Shown here one piece after another: positions 15,790-22,720 of a stretch of 22,720 nucleotides of DNA. Source of the stretch: an uncultured Alistipes sp. (GTDB lineage Bacteria > Bacteroidota > Bacteroidia > Bacteroidales > Rikenellaceae); NCBI GenBank assembly GCA_949840605.1, contig CATKXN010000031.1, positions 1-22,720 of the forward strand, in the 5' to 3' direction. The notes under the pieces were generated by a model. It searched no databases. It worked only from the letters and a program-made list of their open reading frames with translations, and was not told where the DNA came from. How positions within the stretch are numbered: position 1 is the stretch's first letter; each line of letters starts with the position of its first letter. The translations under genes were made by a program, and so were the position numbers.

Positions 15790-16339
15790 CGTGCCGGGCC
15801 GTCTCCGCGTCGAGCAGGCGGCGCAACTCGCGCAGCAGGGCGTCGTCGCGGAACCATTCGGCCCCGTAGGTCAGGTTGAATCCGTAGTCGAACCCGGCGG
15901 GGTTCGCGCCCTGGTTGTGCTGGAGGATGGTCTCGGCCTTGTCGAGCGCCTTGACCCAGCGGGCCTCGGGCGTGGCGCAGGCTTCGTACTCCTCCCAGAG
16001 CGACCGGATGCGCGCTGCGGCTTCATCGGGCAGCAGGGATGTCAGCCGGTCGATGGCCGCGAGTTCGGTGGCGGCTTTGGCTGCCGGATCGGACTGTTCG
16101 ACGGCCGGGATGTCTCCCTCGTAAGTCTCCCCGAGGTCGTGGACCAGGCACATCGCCAGCACCCGCTGCAGGTCCAGCTCCGGCTTTTCGCCGGCGAGAA
16201 CAAGGGCCAGCAGGGCCAGCCGCCACGTGTGTTCGGCGGTGCTCTCGGTGCGTCCGGCCGAAGTGTGCGCCGTGCGCAGGACGTTTTTCAGCCGCTCGGC
16301 TTCGCGCATGAATTGCAGGTATCGTTCCGACTTTTCCAT
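15779..16339 (-). CDS. HD-domain phosphohydrolase (YfbR/HDDC2-like)
   Basis: This 186-residue protein belongs to the HD superfamily of metal-dependent phosphohydrolases and most resembles the YfbR/HDDC2 group, which acts on 5'-deoxynucleotides. The metal-binding signature is complete: His37 in STAEHTWRLALLAL, the HD pair at 67-68 in LVHDLGETYEGDIPA, and a later Asp in VKALDKAETILQHN. The start is 24 nt after a minus-strand TATCTTTG element. It diverges from the ABC-F gene and overlaps rpe tail to tail by 11 nt. The exact substrate is inferred from family resemblance only. Confidence 0.9.
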   Translation of the reverse strand: MEKSERYLQFMREAERLKNVLRTAHTSAGRTESTAEHTWRLALLALVLAGEKPELDLQRVLAMCLVHDLGETYEGDIPAVEQSDPAAKAATELAAIDRLTSLLPDEAAARIRSLWEEYEACATPEARWVKALDKAETILQHNQGANPAGFDYGFNLTYGAEWFRDDALLRELRRLLDAETARHVRR

Positions 16340-16362
16340 ATCCGGGATTCTGTTTCAGTGCC

Positions 16363-16370
16363 CAAAGATA
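16363..16370 (-). promoter_or_regulatory. -7 promoter element of the HD phosphohydrolase gene
   Basis: On the minus strand this reads TATCTTTG, a full consensus match, 23 nt before the ATG at 16339. It mirrors the plus-strand element at 16392-16399. Confidence 0.6.
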
Positions 16371-16391
16371 CGATATCTCGGATTAAATCGC

Positions 16392-16399
16392 TAACTTTG
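16392..16399 (+). promoter_or_regulatory. -7 promoter element of the ABC-F/rlmB operon
   Basis: TAACTTTG matches TAnnTTTG and ends 19 nt before the ABC-F ATG at 16419. Only 21 bp separate it from the divergent element at 16363-16370, so the upstream parts of the two promoters must overlap. Confidence 0.6.
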
Positions 16400-16418
16400 C
16401 GGTGTTTTTAGATTCGCC

Positions 16419-18363
<1,945 letters not shown>

Positions 18364-18371
<8 letters not shown>

Positions 18372-19101
18372 CCTGATTTTCGGGATTCGTCCCGTGGCCG
18401 AAGCGATCGAGGCCGGAAAGCAGATCGAGAAACTCTACATCCGCAAGGGCGCCGAAGGGCAGCTGATGCAGGAATTGAAGGACCTCTGCATCCGTCACCG
18501 GGTGCGTTTCCAGGAGGTGCCCGTCGAGAAGCTCAACCGTCTGACGCGCGGCAACCACCAGGGGGTCGTGGCGCAGACCGCGGCCATCGAATACGTCGAG
18601 CTGGCCGACATCCTGGAGCGGGTTCCCGAGGACGAGACGCCGCTCGTCGTGTTGTTCGACGGGGTGACCGACGTGCGGAATTTCGGGGCCATCGCCCGTT
18701 CGGCCGAGTGCGCCGGGGCGCACGGGCTCATCGCACCGCTCAAGAACTCCGCTCCCGTGAACGCCGAGGCCATCCGTTCGTCGGCCGGGGCCCTCACGAC
18801 GATCCCCGTGTGCCGCGTGGGATCGGTCCGCAATACGCTCAAGCAGTTGCAGACCGAGGGTTTTCAGGTCGTGGCCGCCACGGAGAAGAGCCGCAAACTG
18901 CTTTACGACGCCGATTTCCGCAAACCGACCGTGCTGGTGATGGGCGCCGAGGATACAGGCATCTCGAAAGAGGTGCTGAAACTCTGCGATGAACAACTGG
19001 CCATTCCGCTGATCGGGCACATCGAATCGCTGAACGTCTCGGCCGCCGCGGCCGTGATGCTCTTCGAGGTCGTGCGCCAGCGCATCGGGCCGGAGAACTG
19101 A
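18364..19101 (+). CDS. rlmB: SpoU/TrmH-family rRNA 2'-O-methyltransferase, RlmB-type
   Basis: This 245-residue enzyme transfers a methyl group from S-adenosylmethionine to a ribose 2'-OH; RlmB acts on G2251 of 23S rRNA in E. coli. It has the N-terminal substrate-binding domain (FGIRPVAEAIEAGKQIEKLYI) and the knotted SPOUT domain. The three SpoU motifs are DGVTDVRNFGAIARSAE (99-115), VLVMGAEDTGIS (190-201) and IPLIGHIESLNVSAAAAVML (from 214). The start lies 8 nt inside the ABC-F gene, so both are translated from one mRNA; both concern ribosome function. The RlmB subgroup is likely from length and domain order, but another rRNA/tRNA position cannot be excluded. Confidence 0.93.
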
Positions 19102-19110
19102 AAGGAAACG

Positions 19111-19200
19111 GAGCCCCGTCGTTGCGAGGAGCGCAGCGACGCGGCAATCCGGTCGGATATTGCGGCGTTACGACACGCTCCGCAGATGGCCGCGGCATCT
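19111..19200. repeat. Palindromic interspersed repeat (TTGCGAGGAGCGCAGCGACG type)
   Basis: Just after rlmB, CGTCGTTGCG (19117-19126) pairs with CGCAGCGACG (19132-19141) around the loop AGGAG, followed by CGGCAATCC. This is the familiar bacterial intergenic repeat whose minus-strand reading yields spurious peptides of the type LPRRCAPRND. A second small stem, GCAAT with ATTGC (around 19144-19163), and CAGATG with CATCTG (around 19183-19201) extend the structured stretch. The exact ends are unclear. It may act as the 3' end of the ABC-F/rlmB mRNA, but no T-run follows. The AT-rich stretch 19220-19258 then leads into the next gene. Confidence 0.65.
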
Positions 19201-19258
19201 GACGATGCCTCGCCATAACGAACAAATATGCAAAGCCGATAATCAAAATCATAATTCA

Positions 19259-20986
19259 GTGAAAGCCAAATTCGAATACTGCCTGCAATGGCTCCGCGAC
19301 GGGGCCGTGCGGGTCGCGCGGTCGTATCCGATCGAAACGCTCCTGGCGCTCTATGCCTGCGTTCGGTGCCTGCTGACCTACGAACTCGACTGGAGCGAGG
19401 AGGTGCTGTTCAAGAGTCTCGCCCTCGTGCAGCTGTTCTTCGCCCGGGCGCTTGCCGTCAACAACCTGGCGGGCCGCGGCCCGTGGCGGAAGGTTTATTG
19501 GGTCGTGTGGCTGCCGATCGTGCCGCTGACGCTCTGGAGCGGGCTCGGCGACTGGGTCGAAAGCGCGCCTTACCGTATTTCGGTCTGCATCCTGGCTCCG
19601 CTGCTGCTGTTGCTGAGCCTGCGGGCCGTGCGCAACGACCGGTTCGTCAACGGCGCGCTCGTCTGGCTGCGGTCGGGGCTGCTCGCCCTGCTGTTCGCCA
19701 ACGTCGCGCTGGGACTCTTCTATGCGATACTCTATTCGACGACCTATATCTTCGGTCTCGACGGCGCGTGGATCGAACATGTCGCAGTGTGGGCCGTCAC
19801 CATCGTCGAGACGCTGGCCGTGCCGGTGCTCTTCCTGATGATGGCCGACCGCTGGCGGGGCGCCGAAATGATCGGCAACCGCATCCTCGAAATACTGCTG
19901 AACTACATCGTGACCCCCGCGCTGCTGATCTACGCTGCGATCCTCTACCTCTACATGGCCAAAATCCTCGTCACATGGACGCTGCCCGAGGGCGGCGTGG
20001 CCTACCTGGTCTTCGGGTTCACGATGACGGCGCTCGCCGTCAAGGCGTTGGACCGGCTGCTCGCCAAGCGCATCTACGACTGGTTCTTCGACCGCTTCAG
20101 CCTCGTGTCGCTGCCGATGCTGGTGCTGTTCTGGATCGGCGTGGTGCGCCGCACGAACGAATACGGACTGACCGAACCGCGCGTCTATCTCTTGGTGTGC
20201 GGCGGTCTGATGACCTGCTGCGTACTGCTGTTCCTGTCGCGGCGCGCGGGCCGTTACCTGTGGGTGTGCCTTGCGGCATGGGTGAGTTTCGCCGCGCTGG
20301 CCTACGTGCCCTTCCTCGAACCGGAGCGTATCGCCGTGCAGTCGCAGTTGCAGCGCGCGGAGCGGTTGGCCGAACGGCTCGGACGCCTCGGCGAAGACGG
20401 ACGGCTGCTGCTGACGCCGGTGCCGCTGGCCGACACCGTCCGCAGGGAGGAGTACCGCAACTTGTACGAATCGCTCGACTATATCCGCCGCGACAGCGCG
20501 GCTTTCGCGCGGTTCGGGGTGAAAAGGGACCTCGACGATCTGTCCGCGATTTTTCCCGAAGCGATGCGCGATTACGTGAGGTGGGGCTATGTGTACGAAA
20601 CGGTTGCGACCGTCAGCCGGAACATCGATGTCATGATGCCCTCGAACGCCGGGTTCGAGGTTGTCGAGGGGTACTCCCGCTATTACACGAATCTGCGCTA
20701 CTGGAACGACAAGGCCTATCGCTATGACAACGATACGCTGCGCCTCTGGCTGGACGAAAAGGAGCCCGTGGCGGTGATTCCGGGGGCCGAACTGCTCGAA
20801 GCCCAGCTGGCGGGGAGCGGATTCGTGCCTGACGAGGAGGTCGCTCCGACCGGAGAACAGGTGTTGCGGTTGTTGGATTACCGCAGCGAACGCTGCCGGA
20901 TCGTTTTCGAACGGCTGGACATCGAGCGCAGGGATTCGCTGCCGCGGCTTGCCGACGTGACGATCCATTCCGTTTGGATGCGATGA
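19259..20986 (+). CDS. DUF4153-like multi-pass membrane protein
   Basis: This integral membrane protein of about 575 residues has some ten hydrophobic segments in its first 370 residues and a soluble C-terminal part of about 200 residues. The order and style (ILLNYIVTPALLIYAAILYLYMAKILVTW, then WFFDRFSLVSLPMLVLFWIGV, then the SRRAGRYLWVC segment) resemble the DUF4153 family, whose function is unknown. The frame is open back to TTG 19160, with an ATG at 19205. I prefer the GTG at 19259 because the upstream part falls in a repeat and has AT-rich codons (NQNHNS) unlike the rest, while an A-rich stretch precedes the GTG. The stop overlaps the next gene by 4 nt. The gene is secure; the start is not. 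Confidence 0.82.
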   Translation: MKAKFEYCLQWLRDGAVRVARSYPIETLLALYACVRCLLTYELDWSEEVLFKSLALVQLFFARALAVNNLAGRGPWRKVYWVVWLPIVPLTLWSGLGDWVESAPYRISVCILAPLLLLLSLRAVRNDRFVNGALVWLRSGLLALLFANVALGLFYAILYSTTYIFGLDGAWIEHVAVWAVTIVETLAVPVLFLMMADRWRGAEMIGNRILEILLNYIVTPALLIYAAILYLYMAKILVTWTLPEGGVAYLVFGFTMTALAVKALDRLLAKRIYDWFFDRFSLVSLPMLVLFWIGVVRRTNEYGLTEPRVYLLVCGGLMTCCVLLFLSRRAGRYLWVCLAAWVSFAALAYVPFLEPERIAVQSQLQRAERLAERLGRLGEDGRLLLTPVPLADTVRREEYRNLYESLDYIRRDSAAFARFGVKRDLDDLSAIFPEAMRDYVRWGYVYETVATVSRNIDVMMPSNAGFEVVEGYSRYYTNLRYWNDKAYRYDNDTLRLWLDEKEPVAVIPGAELLEAQLAGSGFVPDEEVAPTGEQVLRLLDYRSERCRIVFERLDIERRDSLPRLADVTIHSVWMR

Positions 20987-21558
20987 CCTCGGTCTGGGTG
21001 CATCCCCGGCTGGGGGAGGTGACGCTTGCGCAGTCGGTGCGGGCGCGCCGCGTTTCGATCAGCGTGCGCGCCACGGGTGCCGTGCGGCTGTCGTTCCCCC
21101 GCGGGGTGTCGCAGAAGCGGGCTTTGGCGTTCCTCGACGAGAAAGCGGAATGGATCGAAGCCGCCCGCGAACGGCTCGCCCGAAAACGCGCCGCGCTGCC
21201 TCCGCAGCTGCCGCCCGAGGAGCGGAAAGCCCGCGTCGAGGAGCTGCGCCGGGCCGCCAAGGCAGACCTTCCGGGCCGCATCGCGCGGCTGTCGGAGGCC
21301 ACGGGGCTGAAATACGCGAAACTCTCGATCCGCGCCTCGCGCACGAAGTGGGGGAGTTGTTCGGGGCGCAACCACATCTCGCTGAGCCTCTTTCTGATGA
21401 CCCTCCCGGAGCATCTGCGGGACTATGTAATCATCCACGAACTCTGTCACACGGTCCACCACAACCATTCGCCGCGTTTCCACGCGCTGGTCGACCGGCT
21501 GGTCGGAGGATGCGAAAAAGCCCTCAACAAGGAGTTAAGGGCTTTCACGATTCGTTGA
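20983..21558 (+). CDS. YgjP-type (M48-like) zinc metallopeptidase
   Basis: This 191-residue protein resembles the YgjP/DUF45 family of predicted zinc-dependent peptidases. The active site is clear: HELCH with His152, Glu153 and His156, followed by NHS with His162 as the likely third ligand. Also typical are the segment TKWGSCSGRNHISLSLFLMTLPEHLRDYVI-like stretch before the active site and the N-terminal basic strand-rich part (RARRVSISVRATGAVRLSFP). There is no signal peptide, so it is probably cytoplasmic. The start at ATG 20983 forms an ATGA overlap with the DUF4153 stop; a TTG 9 nt upstream is less likely. It ends 10 nt from the convergent transporter gene. The biological substrate is not known. 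Confidence 0.9.
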   Translation: MTSVWVHPRLGEVTLAQSVRARRVSISVRATGAVRLSFPRGVSQKRALAFLDEKAEWIEAARERLARKRAALPPQLPPEERKARVEELRRAAKADLPGRIARLSEATGLKYAKLSIRASRTKWGSCSGRNHISLSLFLMTLPEHLRDYVIIHELCHTVHHNHSPRFHALVDRLVGGCEKALNKELRAFTIR

Positions 21559-21568
21559 TTTTCCGGGG

Positions 21569-22720
21569 TTACCGCTGTCCGAGCACCTCTTTCTCCCCCT
21601 TGTAGGTGAACGCCATGAAGACGATCGAGAGGGCGCAGGCCCCGATCAGCAGGATGAACGTCCAGTCCCAGCCGGCCTTGTCGGCCACCGAGCCGATCAC
21701 GATGTTGGCCAGGATGGCCGTGCCGAGGAAGTAGCCGAAGAATCCGGTCAGTCCGGCGGCCGTGCCGGCGGCGTTCTTCGGGGCCAGGTCGAGCGCCTGC
21801 ACGCCGATGAGCATCACGGGGCCGTAGATGAAGAACCCGATGGCGATCAGCGACATGGTGACGATGAAGTAGTTCGACGAGAACTGCCAGTAGAGGAAGA
21901 TGAACACCGCGACGATCGCCATGAAGAGGATCGTGGGGAGGGCGCGGCGTCCGTGGAAGACCTTGTCCGAAAGCCATCCGCAGATCAGCGTGCCGGGAAT
22001 GGCGGCGAATTCATAGGCGAAATAGGCCCAGCCGGCCTGCTTGATGTCGTAGCCCTGCGCGTCGCGGAGGTAGGTCGGAGCCCAGTCGAGGCATCCGTAG
22101 CGTACCATGTAGACGAACGCGTTGGCGATAGCGATGAACCACAGCAGTTTGTTGTTCAGCACGTACTTGAAGAAGATCTCGCGGGTCGTGAGCACCTCTT
22201 CCTGCTTGGCGCTGTAGTTCTTCGGGAAGTCGTCGCGCCACTTCTCCACCGAGGGGAGGCTGCACGACTGCGGCGTGTCGCGGATGAGCACATAGGCCAG
22301 GATGGCGATGAAGATCGCCACGACAGCCGGGAAGAGGTAGGTGCCGATCAGGAAATAGAACTCCGTATGGTTTCCGTAGAACCACGAGCCGAACCAGATG
22401 GCGCCGTAAACGGCCATCGGGCCGACCAGCGCTCCGCCCACGTTGTGGGCGCAGTTCCAGATCGACATCTTCGTACCGCGTTCGTTGATCGAGAACCAGT
22501 GGGTCATGACGCGGCCGCACGGAGGCCAGCCCATGCCGTTGAACCAGCCGACCAGGAAGTTCAGGACCGCCATGAGGATGATGGCCAGCTGTTTGCGCTC
22601 CGGGCCGAGCAGCGTGACCGGGACGATCATGAACATCATCGACACGGCGGCCAGAATCAGTCCCAGAGGCAGGAACACGCGGGCGTTGCTCCGGTCCGAA
22701 ACGCTTCCCATCAGGAATTT
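21569..22720 (-). CDS. glpT: GlpT-like glycerol-3-phosphate/phosphate antiporter (N-terminus outside window)
   Basis: This is a major facilitator transporter of the organophosphate:phosphate antiporter family, exchanging glycerol 3-phosphate or a related compound for phosphate across the inner membrane. The 383 visible residues lack only the first one or two membrane segments; the frame continues past 22720 with KFLMG before SVSDRSN, so the ATG near 22711 is internal. Landmarks matching E. coli GlpT are LIRDTPQSC, NNKLLWFIAIANAFVYMVRYG with the substrate-binding Arg (Arg269 in E. coli), LDWAPTYL, FAAIPGTLICGWLSDKVF, IYGPVMLIG and APKNAAGTAAGLTGFFGY. About ten membrane segments are visible. 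The family is secure; a phosphoglycerate or hexose-phosphate substrate is the main alternative. Confidence 0.88.
   Translation of the reverse strand, partial: KFLMGSVSDRSNARVFLPLGLILAAVSMMFMIVPVTLLGPERKQLAIILMAVLNFLVGWFNGMGWPPCGRVMTHWFSINERGTKMSIWNCAHNVGGALVGPMAVYGAIWFGSWFYGNHTEFYFLIGTYLFPAVVAIFIAILAYVLIRDTPQSCSLPSVEKWRDDFPKNYSAKQEEVLTTREIFFKYVLNNKLLWFIAIANAFVYMVRYGCLDWAPTYLRDAQGYDIKQAGWAYFAYEFAAIPGTLICGWLSDKVFHGRRALPTILFMAIVAVFIFLYWQFSSNYFIVTMSLIAIGFFIYGPVMLIGVQALDLAPKNAAGTAAGLTGFFGYFLGTAILANIVIGSVADKAGWDWTFILLIGACALSIVFMAFTYKGEKEVLGQR

Noticed and set aside
18839..19252. Minus-strand open frame with the peptide GLPRRCAPRND
   Set aside because: This peptide is the translation of the palindromic intergenic repeat, and the rest is antisense to rlmB.

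Overview
The window looks like a chromosomal core-genome segment from a GC-rich member of the Bacteroidota, most likely Alistipes (Rikenellaceae). The evidence is the Bacteroidota-type -7 promoter motif TAnnTTTG upstream of at least seven genes, the lack of clear Shine-Dalgarno sequences, and several families typical of the phylum: a DUF4836 lipoprotein, an HU/CCDC81-like plus SPOR membrane protein, and a DUF4153 protein. The genus is inferred from GC content and style; the phylum is much safer. I see no rRNA, tRNA, insertion sequence, phage gene or CRISPR array.

Layout. 1-375: C-terminal end of a sensor histidine kinase, followed by a terminator and a small inverted pair of hairpin repeats. 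567-2889: a tight operon of lgt (lipoprotein maturation), an HU-like/TM/SPOR protein and a GtrA-like membrane protein. 2881-3086: an array of four hairpin repeats lying exactly between the stop codons of the convergent gtrA-like and uvrB genes. 3084-5132 (minus) uvrB and 5232-7202 (plus) dnaG diverge from a 99-bp region, with -7 elements so close to the start codons that both mRNAs may be leaderless. 7211-7333: a strongly foldable, probably structured RNA between dnaG and smpB. 7374-9900: smpB, a Cof-type HAD phosphatase, tsaB and a HEAT-like hypothetical gene, closed by a perfect bidirectional terminator shared with rmuC (9945-11372, minus). 11531-13105: DUF4836 lipoprotein with its own promoter and terminator. 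13173-15016: an FtsE/LolD-type ATPase and FtsX/MacB-type permease pair. 15139-15789: rpe, overlapping tail to tail with a minus-strand HD phosphohydrolase (15779-16339). 16419-19101: ABC-F ATPase overlapping an RlmB-type rRNA methyltransferase. 19111-19200: a palindromic interspersed repeat. 19259-21558: DUF4153 membrane protein overlapping a YgjP-type zinc metallopeptidase. 21569-22720: GlpT-like organophosphate antiporter, cut by the window end.

Functionally the segment mixes housekeeping information processing (uvrB, dnaG, smpB, tsaB, rmuC, rlmB, ABC-F) with envelope functions (lgt, SPOR protein, lipoprotein, ABC exporter-like pair, DUF4153). Many gene pairs are coupled by 4-nt ATGA overlaps. 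I found no new multi-gene defence or mobile system. The most unusual signals are non-coding: a hairpin repeat family with compensatory stem changes and a constant TAAGA/TGAGA loop, and the structured dnaG-smpB RNA. Among the proteins, the ABC ATPase has lost its H-loop histidine.
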